Positions 17,502-26,581 of a stretch of 41,122 nucleotides of DNA are shown piece after piece; the stretch's first letter is position 1, and each line of letters opens with the position of its first letter. The stretch covers positions 1-41,122 of the forward strand of contig CAXTUB010000021.1 of assembly GCA_964247385.1 (NCBI GenBank), read 5' to 3'. The position numbers and the translations under genes are program-made. Under the pieces are notes generated by a model. That model was given only the letters and a program-made list of their open reading frames with translations. It searched no databases and had not been told where the DNA came from. Source of the DNA: TMP-86 sp964247385 (GTDB taxonomy: Bacteria; Pseudomonadota; Gammaproteobacteria; Steroidobacterales; Steroidobacteraceae).

Positions 17502-19256
17502 CTACAGCGGCGCACCGCTCATCCCCATCATCTGCTCTCTTACCAATGGAATGGGCGGGCCGCCGAAGGACAAGAATTGGTCGTGGAATTCCCGCCAGGA
17601 ACTTTTCTCATCGGCCCTTATCGAGAGATGTTTATTCGCGACCCAATCGGCGCGTAGCTTTTTGATCATGAATTTGCCGAGCGTATAGTTGAGGTAGGCC
17701 GGATCGTAAGTGCCGCGCGCAGATTGTTGACGGGCATTGCCAATGTCTTGAAATGCCTGCTCGACAAACATTCGCTCGGATTGCTTCACGCTCATGCCCT
17801 GCGTATGCAAGCCGATCGCTGAAAGCAGGCGCACATCGCGAAGCAATGCCTCGATGCGCTGTCCGATGAGCACCGCGGGGTCGCCCGTGCCCAAACCCAT
17901 CTCGACCATCATGTCCTCGCAATAGTGCGCCCAGCCTTCGGCGAATGCATAGCTGACGAAAAGCGCACCTAATTTGGAAGGATTTGCGTTGGTGTGCAAG
18001 AACTGCAAAAAGTGTCCCGGCCAGACCTCGTGCGCCGACGTCATGAGAAGCAATCCACGCCCTGGAACATAGGCCGCCTGCTCGGCTGCGCTCCAAGCCG
18101 GGTCAGGCGGTGCGATATTGTAGGTCGATGCCACACCTTTGTCATATGGACCGGCCACGCTGATGAAAGCGAAATTCGCGCGGTTATAGGGCGGAGCGAG
18201 CGCAACCAATGCTTCTTCATTCGATGGAATCCTCGCCACTCGATGCTGAATCACGAAGTGCTTGAGCTCCACGAGCTGCGCGCGCGCAGCGTCCACAACG
18301 CTGCCCTTGGGCTTGTCGGATTGCACTTTCGCGGCACACCCAGACAGGCTCGCTTCCGGCGCAAAGCTCGCGCACAGAGTACGCATGGCCGAGGTATTGC
18401 GCTCGAGGTCGGCGCGCCCCGCGGCTTCGATCTGCGCCGTTGGTAAGTTTACGAGCTCGGTATCCGCCAGCATGGCCGCGAACAAGTCGCCGCCGATGGC
18501 GAACCCATCGTTCGCGGTCTTGCGTTGCATGACGAACCACGCCTTGAGCTCATCCATCGCTTGCGCGGCTCGAGCATTCGCGTCGCGAAGATCACGCTGC
18601 AGATTCTCATCGGCAACGCTCGCGAACACGGCCGCCACGTCCTTGCGATAAAAATCGGCGAAACCGCCGAACGCGTTCACGGCATATTCGACATAGGTCT
18701 TGGCAAGCGGTGGCTGCAAATTCGAGCGGATCTGCACGGCAATGCCCGGAATGCTGCGCGCATAGCCGATGTAACCCTTCATGCGTTGAGCGAGCGGCGC
18801 GTAATTGCGGCTCAGATACACATCAGGATCGATCTCGTCCAGATACCAAGCAGGGTTCTTGAATGGCCAGCGTGCTCTTTCCAGCCAGAACAAATCGTGC
18901 GAAATGATCGACAAGATATATTTGCGCTCGAATGCTTGACTCGCTTCGAGCGCACTGGGGTCGATCGCCTGCACATCGGCCTGCGCGGCGTGCAGCCGTT
19001 GAATCTCCGCGGCAATCCCCGCGACGCTGAAATCGCGCATTTTTCCGTCGAACTCATGGCGCCCCGCTTGCACGGCGAAAAAGGGTTGCGCCTGGAAATA
19101 ATCCTCAATGAACTTTTTTGGCACGGCCGCCCAATGATCCGCGGCAGTCGCCACTTGAGGTCTTGGTGTAGGAGGCGGCGGAGCTTTCGCACAGCCGCAC
19201 AGCACCGCAAATGCGGCGCAACAGATGAAGGCCGCCACGCAATCTTTATTTTTCAC
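17502..19256 (-). CDS. DUF885 family lipoprotein, putative metallopeptidase
   Basis: A 584-residue protein with an N-terminal lipoprotein signal (Cys near residue 20-22) followed by a Pro-rich linker. The body matches DUF885 (COG4805-like), whose members carry an inverted gluzincin-like motif: here HEVWPGH at 409-415 and EGWAHYCEDM starting near 440, likely zinc ligands and the catalytic Glu. A role in peptide breakdown at the outer membrane or in the periplasm is expected. I chose GTG 19256 because the lipoprotein signal starts there; an ATG at 19298 would add 14 residues. The gene diverges from the ABC exporter, leaving only 77 bases for both promoters. Confidence 0.85.
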   Translation of the reverse strand: MKNKDCVAAFICCAAFAVLCGCAKAPPPPTPRPQVATAADHWAAVPKKFIEDYFQAQPFFAVQAGRHEFDGKMRDFSVAGIAAEIQRLHAAQADVQAIDPSALEASQAFERKYILSIISHDLFWLERARWPFKNPAWYLDEIDPDVYLSRNYAPLAQRMKGYIGYARSIPGIAVQIRSNLQPPLAKTYVEYAVNAFGGFADFYRKDVAAVFASVADENLQRDLRDANARAAQAMDELKAWFVMQRKTANDGFAIGGDLFAAMLADTELVNLPTAQIEAAGRADLERNTSAMRTLCASFAPEASLSGCAAKVQSDKPKGSVVDAARAQLVELKHFVIQHRVARIPSNEEALVALAPPYNRANFAFISVAGPYDKGVASTYNIAPPDPAWSAAEQAAYVPGRGLLLMTSAHEVWPGHFLQFLHTNANPSKLGALFVSYAFAEGWAHYCEDMMVEMGLGTGDPAVLIGQRIEALLRDVRLLSAIGLHTQGMSVKQSERMFVEQAFQDIGNARQQSARGTYDPAYLNYTLGKFMIKKLRADWVANKHLSIRADEKSSWREFHDQFLSFGGPPIPLVREQMMGMSGAPL

Positions 19257-19333
19257 GTGTGAACCACAAGTTTGGTTTGCCTTTGCGATCATACGCAAAC
19301 GGGGCGCCGCGTTGGGATGTGGGATGATGCCGC

Positions 19334-21076
19334 GTGTCCAACGGATTATCTCCCCTGCGCGCGCTCGCGCCGTTCTTGCGCCCGTATCGGAGCACTCTCG
19401 TCGCCGCCATCGCAGCGCTCGTCATCGCGGCAGGCGCTATGTTGGCGGTGCCCGTGGCACTGCGCCAACTCATTGACCATGGCCTCGCCGCGGGCGATTC
19501 ATCCACGGTCAATCGGTATTTTCTAGGCTTTCTCGCCGCAGCCATCGTGTTCGGCGTATTCGCGGCGCTGCGTTTTTATCTTGTGACTTGGTTGGGCGAG
19601 CGAGTCGTGGCCGACGTTCGTTCAGCCGTGTATCGGCGCATCGTCCACATGGATCTCGGGTTTTTCGAAGCCGCGCGCACCGGCGAGCTGCTTTCGAGGC
19701 TGACGGCGGATACGACGCTGGTGCAGTCCATTGCGGGCGTCAACCTTTCCATCACGCTGCGTTCGGGATTGAATCTCGTCGGCGGCCTGATTCTGCTCGA
19801 GCTTTCGAGTCCCCGCTTGACGGCGGTGATCTTGCTGTTGATTCCGCTCATCGTGGCGCCGCTCGTCATCGTGGCGCGCCGCGTTCGCAGGCTTTCGCGT
19901 GCTTCACAAGATCGGCTTGCCGACACGAGCGCGGTCGCAGATGAGACGCTGAACGCCATTCAGACCGTGCAAGCGTTCACGATGGAGGAGTTGCAGAGCT
20001 CTCGCTATGCCGAAGCGGTCGAGGCCAGTTTTGCTACCGCCATTCAGCGCTCGCGCATTCGGGCTTGGCTCACGGCGGTTGGCACCGCGCTGGTGTTCGG
20101 TGGCATCACCCTCGTGCTATGGACGGGCGCGCATGCGGTGCTCGCGCATCAGCTCACGGCCGGGCAACTCAGCCAATTCTTGATCTATGCAGGCATCGTC
20201 GGCACTTCCGCAGCGGCGCTGACGGAGATGTGGGGCGAAGTGCAACGAGCCGCGGGCGCCATGGAGCGCATCGCCGAACTTCTCGATGCAACGCCTGCGA
20301 TCGCGGCTCCGGCGAATCCTCGAGCCTTGCCAGCGAGGCTGCGCGGGGCGATCGACTTCGCACACGTCACGTTTCATTATCCCTCGCGCCCCGACGCCGC
20401 AGCACTGCACGATTTCAGCCTGCACATCGCGGCGGGAGAAACCGTGGCACTGGTTGGCCCATCGGGCGCCGGCAAGAGCACGACGTTCGCGTTGCTGCTG
20501 CGATTCTATGACCCGCAAATGGGGACGGTCAGCATCGACGGCGAGTCGGTGAGGCAGCTCGAACCGCACGCGCTGCGTCGAGAGATTGCGCTCGTTCCAC
20601 AGGAGACAGTGCTGTTTGGCGCCAGCGCACGCGAGAACATCCGCTACGGTCGACCCAACGCAACCGATGCGCAGATCGAGTCCGCGGCGCGCGCCGCGGC
20701 CGCGGCTGAGGTGATTCGGAGTCTGCCGGAAGGATACGACACGCATCTCGGCGAGCGCGGAGCGCGGCTCTCCGGCGGACAACGTCAACGCATCGCGATC
20801 GCCCGCGCTCTGCTCAAGGACCCGCCCATACTCCTGCTCGACGAGGCGACGAGCTCGCTCGATGCGGAATCCGAACGCCTCGTGCAGCAAGCTCTCGAAA
20901 CTCTCATGCGCGGGCGAACGACTCTGATCATCGCGCATCGCCTGGCGACCGTGCTCAAGGCCGACCGCATTATCGTCATGGAGCATGGCGCTATCATCGC
21001 CATGGGCACGCACGAACAGCTGACTCGAAGCAATGCTCTGTACGCAAGGCTCGCCGCACTGCAATTTGCGATTTGA
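19334..21076 (+). CDS. ABC transporter, fused permease and ATPase (MsbA-like)
   Basis: A 580-residue half transporter that works as a homodimer in the inner membrane. About residues 20-310 hold the six-helix export domain; 335-575 hold the ATPase with Walker A GPSGAGKS (375-382), signature LSGGQ (479-483), Walker B ILLLDE (499-504) and H-loop His 535. This is the type I exporter design of MsbA and multidrug/lipid exporters. No lipid A or drug gene is linked, so the substrate is unknown. The start is GTG 19334. Confidence 0.93.
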   Translation: MSNGLSPLRALAPFLRPYRSTLVAAIAALVIAAGAMLAVPVALRQLIDHGLAAGDSSTVNRYFLGFLAAAIVFGVFAALRFYLVTWLGERVVADVRSAVYRRIVHMDLGFFEAARTGELLSRLTADTTLVQSIAGVNLSITLRSGLNLVGGLILLELSSPRLTAVILLLIPLIVAPLVIVARRVRRLSRASQDRLADTSAVADETLNAIQTVQAFTMEELQSSRYAEAVEASFATAIQRSRIRAWLTAVGTALVFGGITLVLWTGAHAVLAHQLTAGQLSQFLIYAGIVGTSAAALTEMWGEVQRAAGAMERIAELLDATPAIAAPANPRALPARLRGAIDFAHVTFHYPSRPDAAALHDFSLHIAAGETVALVGPSGAGKSTTFALLLRFYDPQMGTVSIDGESVRQLEPHALRREIALVPQETVLFGASARENIRYGRPNATDAQIESAARAAAAAEVIRSLPEGYDTHLGERGARLSGGQRQRIAIARALLKDPPILLLDEATSSLDAESERLVQQALETLMRGRTTLIIAHRLATVLKADRIIVMEHGAIIAMGTHEQLTRSNALYARLAALQFAI

Positions 21077-21255
21077 TTTCCTAGGGTGTGCTTTGCGGGT
21101 CTTTGAGCTTTTTTGTGCGCCAAGTCGCAATGCGATTTGACATTGCGTCCCTGTCCGGCTGCGGCTGACAAGAGCCTGCCCGGATCTCTGACTCGTCCGC
21201 CGATCGTACGTCCCCCATCATCTCGACATCGCGAAAGCGGAGTTCAGGAGAAACT

Positions 21256-21948
21256 ATGAACAAGGGAATGGTGCAAGGCATCGTCATTGGTGCCGTGGTG
21301 GTGACTGCAGGTGCGGCGTTAGCGCATTACAAGCCGTGGAGCGCGTCCGATCCAGCGGAAATGCCGCCCGTTCAGGCGATGCAAGCGGCGCAGCCTATTC
21401 AAGCAGATACAAGCCGGCCGGGTGCCGAAGCGCTCGCGCCGACGCAGAGCGGGCCCGCGACGGCTGCCGCGCCAGCGCCGGTGCCTGTGGCTGCTGCAGC
21501 GGCGATGCCGTTGTACGCAGTCGTCACGAACGTAGAGCCCGTCACCAAGAGCTCGCAAGTGCCTCGTCAAGTTTGCCACGACGAGCAAGTCACCGAAGTG
21601 CAGCAGCCCAAGGATCAGCATCGTGTGGCAGGCTCTGTCATCGGCGCATTGGTCGGCGGCGTGGTGGGAAATCAAGTCGGCCATGGCGCCGGCCGCACTT
21701 TGGCCACCATTGCCGGAGCGGCAGGTGGCGGATATGCGGGGAATCGCATTCAGAATCGAGTTCAGCAGGGCAATACGGTGAGTGCCACCCAGCAACGTTG
21801 CGAGACGGTATACGACACCACCAGCAAGCAGAGTGGGTATCGGGTGACCTATCGTTTGAACGGCGAAACGAAGACCCTCCGCATGGATCACGACCCCGGC
21901 GACCGCATTCCCATTGAGAACGGCAAGCTGGTGTTGGCCTCGCGGTAG
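21256..21948 (+). CDS. Glycine-zipper 2TM domain protein
   Basis: A 230-residue envelope protein. An N-terminal hydrophobic segment (about 7-23) acts as an anchor or signal; a Pro/Ala-rich linker follows (30-85); a glycine-zipper block with repeated GG/GxxxG spacing covers about 125-165 and is flanked by cysteines at 107 and near 179 that may pair. The tail (190-228) has a strand-rich GYRVTYRLNGETKTLRMD stretch. Glycine-zipper 2TM (17-kDa antigen-type) proteins insert in or span the outer membrane. AGGAG lies upstream of the ATG. It is an isolated gene. Confidence 0.85.
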   Translation: MNKGMVQGIVIGAVVVTAGAALAHYKPWSASDPAEMPPVQAMQAAQPIQADTSRPGAEALAPTQSGPATAAAPAPVPVAAAAAMPLYAVVTNVEPVTKSSQVPRQVCHDEQVTEVQQPKDQHRVAGSVIGALVGGVVGNQVGHGAGRTLATIAGAAGGGYAGNRIQNRVQQGNTVSATQQRCETVYDTTSKQSGYRVTYRLNGETKTLRMDHDPGDRIPIENGKLVLASR

Positions 21949-21976
21949 CAGTAGTGCTATTAAAAATCAGCCGATG

Positions 21977-22033
21977 AGGTGCTGCATGGACGCGGCACCT
22001 GGATAAACCGCCGTTCTGAGATTCGAAATCTCA
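21977..22033. other. Two hairpins before the ATPase gene
   Basis: A nine-bp stem with one G-T pair at 21977-21985/21992-22000, and a seven-bp perfect palindrome TGAGATT-CGA-AATCTCA at 22017-22033. Neither is followed directly by a T-run. The first could end transcription of the glycine-zipper gene; the second has the form of an operator for the ATPase gene at 22116. Both roles are inferred. Confidence 0.35.
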
Positions 22034-22115
22034 TAATTGCCGCATTTTTGAGGTTTCTAACTTAATTCCTTCCGGAATCGGGCTATTCTAGCGCGACCGA
22101 CTTCCGGCGAGAATA

Positions 22116-23288
22116 ATGCTGTCACGCATCATTTTTCAACGCGCAATTCCAAGCCCATTCGCTGCTCGCAAGAGTTTCTTTTTATTCGGTCCCCGAGGGA
22201 CGGGCAAGACGACATGGCTAAACCAGCAGCTGCCCACTGCTCTTTTTGTCAATCTCTTACAGTCAGAGTATTTCAACAGGCTCTCGGCAAATCCGGGACA
22301 CATTAGAGCGCTCATCCCTCCGGGCTACTCTGACTGGGTCGTCATCGATGAAATTCAGCGCATCCCCGACTTGCTCAACGAAGTGCACGATCTCATTGAA
22401 AGCCGTGGGTGTCTTTTCGTCTTGACGGGTTCGAGCGCGCGAAAGCTACGGCGCGACGGCGTGAATTTATTGGCGGGCCGCGCGCTCACGTATCACCTCT
22501 ACCCACTCACCACAGGCGAGCAGCGTGAAGCGTTTCGGCTGGAGGACTCGCTTCGCTACGGAAATCTTCCAGCTCGGTTCAGTGAGCCCAACCCCAGTAA
22601 ATATCTTAGCGACTATGTGCAGACCTATTTACGAGAAGAAGTTCGTCAGGAAGGCCTTACTCGAAACCTCGGCCAGTTCAGCCGTTTTCTCGAGGTCGCT
22701 AGCTTTTCGCAAGCCTCGGTGCTGAACATCAGTGAAGTTGCGCGCGAGGCCCATTTGGAACGCTCGGTGGCGGCCAATTATTTCTCGATCCTGGAGGATT
22801 TGCTGATCGGCGTACGCCTGCCGCTGTTTTCTCGGAAAGCGAAACGCAAACTGATCGTGCATAGCAAATTTTTTTATTTCGATGCTGGTGTGTATCGCGC
22901 CATTAGGCCTACCGGCCCGCTGGATTTGCCCGCAGAAATCGATGGACCAGCGCTGGAGACTTTGGTCTTCCAAGAGTTGCGAGCTGTCAACGATTACGCC
23001 GGTTTCGGATACCAACTTTACTTCTGGAAAACCAAGCACGGCTTGGAAGTCGACTTCGTGTTGTATGGTGAGCGCGGGCTCCTCGCGATCGAAGTCAAAC
23101 GTTCGATCAACGTGCACCCTTCTTCTCTCCGATCACTCAAGGAGTTCAAGAAGGACTATCCGCAAGCGAGCTGCTACGTGTTCTATGGCGGCGGCGTGGC
23201 GCTCTATGAGGAAGACATTGCCATTCTGCCCATGGCCCAAGCGTTGATTGACTTGCCCACCATCCTGGCCAACCAACGCGCCCTATAA
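22116..23288 (+). CDS. AAA ATPase with DUF4143 domain
   Basis: A 390-residue ATPase of the AAA_14/DUF4143 class. Walker A GPRGTGKT is at 25-32, Walker B VVIDEI at 75-80 and a sensor-like LTGSSAR at 103-109. The C-terminal domain carries a nuclease-like core: D313 in GLEVDF and E326-V-K328 in LLAIEVK match the PD-(D/E)xK pattern. These proteins are widespread, often horizontally moved, and their role is unsettled; some accompany toxin-antitoxin or defence loci, but no such partner lies here. Composition is more AT-rich than the neighbours, consistent with acquisition. Length and both domains appear complete. Confidence 0.88.
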   Translation: MLSRIIFQRAIPSPFAARKSFFLFGPRGTGKTTWLNQQLPTALFVNLLQSEYFNRLSANPGHIRALIPPGYSDWVVIDEIQRIPDLLNEVHDLIESRGCLFVLTGSSARKLRRDGVNLLAGRALTYHLYPLTTGEQREAFRLEDSLRYGNLPARFSEPNPSKYLSDYVQTYLREEVRQEGLTRNLGQFSRFLEVASFSQASVLNISEVAREAHLERSVAANYFSILEDLLIGVRLPLFSRKAKRKLIVHSKFFYFDAGVYRAIRPTGPLDLPAEIDGPALETLVFQELRAVNDYAGFGYQLYFWKTKHGLEVDFVLYGERGLLAIEVKRSINVHPSSLRSLKEFKKDYPQASCYVFYGGGVALYEEDIAILPMAQALIDLPTILANQRAL

Positions 23289-23320
23289 TCTGCCTGAGCA
23301 CCACGCACATGAGGTTCGAC

Positions 23321-24013
23321 ATGCGAAAACTCGTATTCCTTGCCCTAGTGGGCCTGTCGCTAGGCGCCGCTGCCGCCGCACAATCCCCGGCGGATGTCAT
23401 GCTCGACCCGGCCTGGAAGGTGCCGGCAGTCATCGCATTCGCCGAGGTGAAAAATGGCGATCGTGTCGCGGACATCGTCGCGGGCCGCCTCACGGAATCG
23501 TTGGCGCGGGCGACGGGACCTTCAGGAAAGGTTTATGCGATTGAAACCGCGGAGGTCGTGCGGAGTCATCCCGAAGTCATGGGCCACATGAAATCCCTTG
23601 CAGCGAAATTCCCGAACGTCGTCGTCTCGCAAGATCCGGTCTCCACACCGTTGCCCCCAGGGCTCGACGCCGTGATCATTCGGCAGAACTATCATGACCT
23701 CTATGACCAATTCATGGGGCCTGCCGATGTCGCGGCGTTCAATCGGGCCGTTTTCGCCGCGCTGAAGCCGGGAGGTGTGTATGTGGTGCTGGATCATGCC
23801 GCGGCGGCAGGCTCGGGAATCAATTCCACCGAGACGTTACATCGCATCGAGCCTGCCCGGGTCAAAGCCGATGTGTTAGCAGCTGGTTTTAAATTCGACG
23901 GCGCCAGCTCCATTCTCGCCAACCCGGGCGATGATCATACGAAGAACGTTTTCGACTCATCGGTGCGGAATCACACGGATCAATTTTTGTACCGATTCAA
24001 GAAACCACGCTAG
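23321..24013 (+). CDS. Exported methyltransferase-like protein
   Basis: A 230-residue protein resembling the class I SAM methyltransferases of COG4798, but with a signal peptide (about residues 1-21). The region after it follows the family (KVYAIETAEVV, then NYHDLYDQF and ALKPGGVYVVLDH). Motif I normally reads DIGAGxG; here it is DIVAGRL (51-57), so the glycine-rich SAM loop is eroded and methyl transfer is doubtful. ATG 23321 was chosen because GAGG lies six bases before it; ATG 23309 lacks one. It begins 32 bases after the ATPase gene and could share its transcript. Periplasmic location is predicted. Confidence 0.8.
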   Translation: MRKLVFLALVGLSLGAAAAAQSPADVMLDPAWKVPAVIAFAEVKNGDRVADIVAGRLTESLARATGPSGKVYAIETAEVVRSHPEVMGHMKSLAAKFPNVVVSQDPVSTPLPPGLDAVIIRQNYHDLYDQFMGPADVAAFNRAVFAALKPGGVYVVLDHAAAAGSGINSTETLHRIEPARVKADVLAAGFKFDGASSILANPGDDHTKNVFDSSVRNHTDQFLYRFKKPR

Positions 24014-24039
24014 GTCTCTCCGCTCACAGCGCTGAGTGA

Positions 24040-24070
24040 ATGCGCCCCCGCATCGATCGCGGGGGCGCAT
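24040..24070. terminator. Hairpin between converging genes
   Basis: A perfect 12-bp GC-rich stem (24040-24051 with 24059-24070), loop ATCGATC, placed between the stop of the methyltransferase-like gene and the stop of the Gly-rich gene. No T-run follows on either strand, so termination, though suggested by the location, is uncertain. Confidence 0.5.
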
Positions 24071-24082
24071 GGTCAGACCCAC

Positions 24083-24613
24083 TTATTGAACATTCTGCGC
24101 GGCGTTGCCGCCCGCGCTCAATGACGCGATGGAGGGAGTCGCAGAAACCTGCGCCGACGCATTCCCGTTCGCGTCGCCGGCTACACTGCCAGTCGCATTG
24201 CCGTTCGCATTGCCGTTCGCATCGCCAGCTGTACTGCCGTTGGCCTCACCGGCCGCATCCAACGCACTCTGAGCCGCGGCGCTCGCCTGTTCGGCCTGAT
24301 CGAGCACACTTGACGACGATGCGGCGGTTTGGGCCGCTTGATCCAAAGTGGTTTGAGCCATGCCGGTCAACTGATCGGTGCTCAGCGTCCCGCCCACGGT
24401 GCCGAACGCGCCGAGATTGCCGGTGCTATTCAGCAGGGTCGAGCCGCCGAATGCACCGGCGCCGCCCAAACCGCCAGCGCTACTCAACGCACCGCCGACA
24501 GTGCCGCCCATGGCGCCGCCGATGCCGCCGCCCAAGAGTCCAGCATGCGCAGGCAAAGACATGGCAACCACTGCGGCCAGGCTCGCGCTCGATAAAATGG
24601 TTTTGATTTTCAT
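24083..24613 (-). CDS. Gly/Ala-rich secreted protein
   Basis: A 176-residue protein with a signal peptide (cut after AHA near residue 23), then a glycine-rich block GLLGGGIGGAMGGTVGG (about 24-40), an Ala/Ser/Gln helical middle, and a tail with short repeats of GDANGNANGNA type. I recognise no family; low-complexity secreted proteins of this style occur in many Proteobacteria. The start is ATG 24613, with AAGGAG five bases before it; an overlapping GTG at 24616 is less likely. Its mature form should be exported to the periplasm or surface and probably disordered. Confidence 0.75.
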   Translation of the reverse strand: MKIKTILSSASLAAVVAMSLPAHAGLLGGGIGGAMGGTVGGALSSAGGLGGAGAFGGSTLLNSTGNLGAFGTVGGTLSTDQLTGMAQTTLDQAAQTAASSSSVLDQAEQASAAAQSALDAAGEANGSTAGDANGNANGNATGSVAGDANGNASAQVSATPSIASLSAGGNAAQNVQ

Positions 24614-24681
24614 CACCTCTCCTTCAGAACCGGCGCGATGTGCGCGGCTTTCACTGAAGTCATACGAATGACGGGCGCGGT

Positions 24682-26007
24682 TTATTTCGTCCCCGCGAAA
24701 GAAAATTCTGCGCCGACCAGACCAAGACCATATGTCAAATCTCGGCCGCGCCCGCCGAGATCCAACGCGCTCGCGGCCAACGCTTCGACCGCTGCGGCGG
24801 CTGTCTTTCCGGTCGTTGATCTATTGCGCGCGAGCAACGCAGCGACAATAGGCGCTGCGAACGAGGTTCCGCGCACCGGAGCCAATCCACCGCGCACGAG
24901 CGCCGCCGATCCAACCCCGAGTGCCGCGAACATGACCTGCGGTCCGCGTGCGGCTTCAAGCAACACATGCCGGCGCGCATCCACGCCGGTCACGCCGACC
25001 ACTCCGGTATACGAAGCGGGATACAGTGGTGGAGCGGCCGGACCGTCATTGCCCACCGCAGCCACGATCAAACCGCCGTGCGATTGAAAGGCCGCGATGA
25101 TGCGCGCGAGCGCGGCATTGTCCGGCCCCACCAAGCTGATATTGACTACCTCCACATGCTGTGTAGCGAGCCATGCAAATGCGGATGCGAGCGTCGCCGC
25201 CGAGCCGCCCGTTGGCTCATCGCAATACACATCGGCAGCGAACAGCGCCGCACCCGGAGCTGCGCCATGGAAGCCCGAGTCATCGCCGATCAGGAGCGAT
25301 GCGACTGCGGTGCCGTGAGCCGCGGGGTGCAAGACGCCTTTGCAGCCGAACGTGACGATCGAAGCGCTGTGAAACACTTCATGCGATTGATCGATGCCGG
25401 TGTCGATGAGGCCTAAGCGAATGCGGCTGGGCTGCAGTCTCCGCGGAGGGGCCATCTCGGTTCTCGTTTCCGCCGAGCGCACAGGCTCGCTCGATGTCGC
25501 CGAACCGTTTGCGCCATCCGTCGAAAATTCTGCGCCGCTCGGCATATAGAGATGATTGAAGTCATAGATGCCCTCGGGATTGGCATGTTTCAACAGCTCG
25601 AGCGCCTTGCGGATGGAGATATGCGGCGGCGGCCTGAGCACAACCATCGGCAAATCGAGTCCGTCCAGCAATTGCTCGCGCACGACGGCAAAACCCAGCC
25701 GCAGCGCTGCCGCGCGTTCAGGCTGCGAAGGCGCAAGCGCCAGAATCTCGTCGCGCACGATGAGCTCGCCGCGCGGATCGGCCGCGAGCTCGCGCGGATA
25801 AGCGCGCAGGAGCTCGCGCACCAAGGATCGGCGCGCGGAAGTCACACCTTGCCCGATGGCGTCCAGCGTCCCGGCGCCGGGCAAGCCGGACAGCGCCCCA
25901 GGGAGATTTGGCGCGTGGGTGGGCACGGACACGGGCAGACGCAGTTGCGCCGCGCCGAGCACTGGCCAGCCGAGTATGCAACATAAAACCCATTGCGCCG
26001 CGCGCAT
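24682..26007 (-). CDS. S8 family serine protease (subtilase)
   Basis: A 441-residue exported subtilisin-type protease. The signal peptide ends near residue 20. A pro-region (about 30-150) precedes the catalytic domain (195-400), whose triad is visible: D202 in LIDTGID, H231 in AAHGTAVA, S382 in GTSFAAP, with the oxyanion Asn 320 in AVGNDG. No C-terminal extra domain is seen, so secretion to the periplasm or beyond is likely. AGGAG sits upstream of ATG 26007. The gene diverges from the ECF sigma/anti-sigma genes with only 61 bases between, which suggests it belongs to that regulon. Confidence 0.93.
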   Translation of the reverse strand: MRAAQWVLCCILGWPVLGAAQLRLPVSVPTHAPNLPGALSGLPGAGTLDAIGQGVTSARRSLVRELLRAYPRELAADPRGELIVRDEILALAPSQPERAAALRLGFAVVREQLLDGLDLPMVVLRPPPHISIRKALELLKHANPEGIYDFNHLYMPSGAEFSTDGANGSATSSEPVRSAETRTEMAPPRRLQPSRIRLGLIDTGIDQSHEVFHSASIVTFGCKGVLHPAAHGTAVASLLIGDDSGFHGAAPGAALFAADVYCDEPTGGSAATLASAFAWLATQHVEVVNISLVGPDNAALARIIAAFQSHGGLIVAAVGNDGPAAPPLYPASYTGVVGVTGVDARRHVLLEAARGPQVMFAALGVGSAALVRGGLAPVRGTSFAAPIVAALLARNRSTTGKTAAAAVEALAASALDLGGRGRDLTYGLGLVGAEFSFAGTK

Positions 26008-26036
26008 CCAATTCGTCTCCTGCGTGTAGCATGCCG

Positions 26037-26065
26037 GGAAGAAACACGGCCTTTCAAACGTCTAT
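26037..26065 (+). promoter_or_regulatory. Candidate ECF sigma promoter
   Basis: GGAAGAA at 26037 and GTCTAT at 26060, separated by 16 bases, match the classical ECF pattern (GGAAC-N16-GTC). The element ends three bases before the sigma ATG, so transcription would begin at or near the start codon and the mRNA would be leaderless or nearly so; no ribosome binding site is visible. Self-activation of the sigma operon is inferred. Confidence 0.4.
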
Positions 26066-26068
26066 GTC

Positions 26069-26581
26069 ATGAATACGATTGAGAGCGAGCAAAACATCCA
26101 TGACCGCATCGTTGAACTGTTACCGCGGCTACGCCGCTTCGCTCGGAACCTGGCGCGCAATGCGCACGACGCCGACGACCTCGTACAGACGGGGCTCGAG
26201 CGCGCCTTGGTCCATCTGGACACCTGGCGGCGCGATGCGCGGCTGGATAGCTGGCTGTTTCGGATCATTCGCAATGCATGGATCGACGAGGTTCGAGCAC
26301 GCACCCGGCGAGGCCGCGTGCTTGCGCCCGCCGAAGAAGGCGATGACGTGGGAACAGAGCCCATGGAACAATTGATCGAATCGCAAACGATCGAATCGGT
26401 GATGGCGCGATTGCCCGAAGAGCAGCGGCTGGCGATCAGTCTCGTGCTGGTTGAAGGCTTGCCTTATAAGGAGGCTGCCGAGGTTCTCGAGGTGCCGATC
26501 GGCACATTGACGAGCCGCCTCGCGCGCGGTCGGGACGCACTGCAGAAATTGCTGAGCCCCGCACACGGGGAGGATCTATGA
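26069..26581 (+). CDS. ECF-type RNA polymerase sigma factor
   Basis: A 170-residue sigma-70 family factor with only regions 2 and 4. Region 2 spans about 15-78 (RLRRFARNLARN, DADDLVQTGLERAL, DSWLFRIIRNAWIDEVR); region 4 spans about 110-160 with the helix-turn-helix YKEAAEVLEVPIGTLTSRLARGR. It directs RNA polymerase to a small stress regulon. Its stop overlaps the anti-sigma ATG by four bases (ATGA), the usual design for equal production. No ribosome binding site precedes ATG 26069, and a candidate self-recognised promoter abuts the start. Confidence 0.95.
   Translation: MNTIESEQNIHDRIVELLPRLRRFARNLARNAHDADDLVQTGLERALVHLDTWRRDARLDSWLFRIIRNAWIDEVRARTRRGRVLAPAEEGDDVGTEPMEQLIESQTIESVMARLPEEQRLAISLVLVEGLPYKEAAEVLEVPIGTLTSRLARGRDALQKLLSPAHGEDL

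Noticed and set aside
22116..23288. DUF4143 ATPase as part of a defence island
   Set aside because: No restriction, toxin-antitoxin or other defence partner is adjacent.
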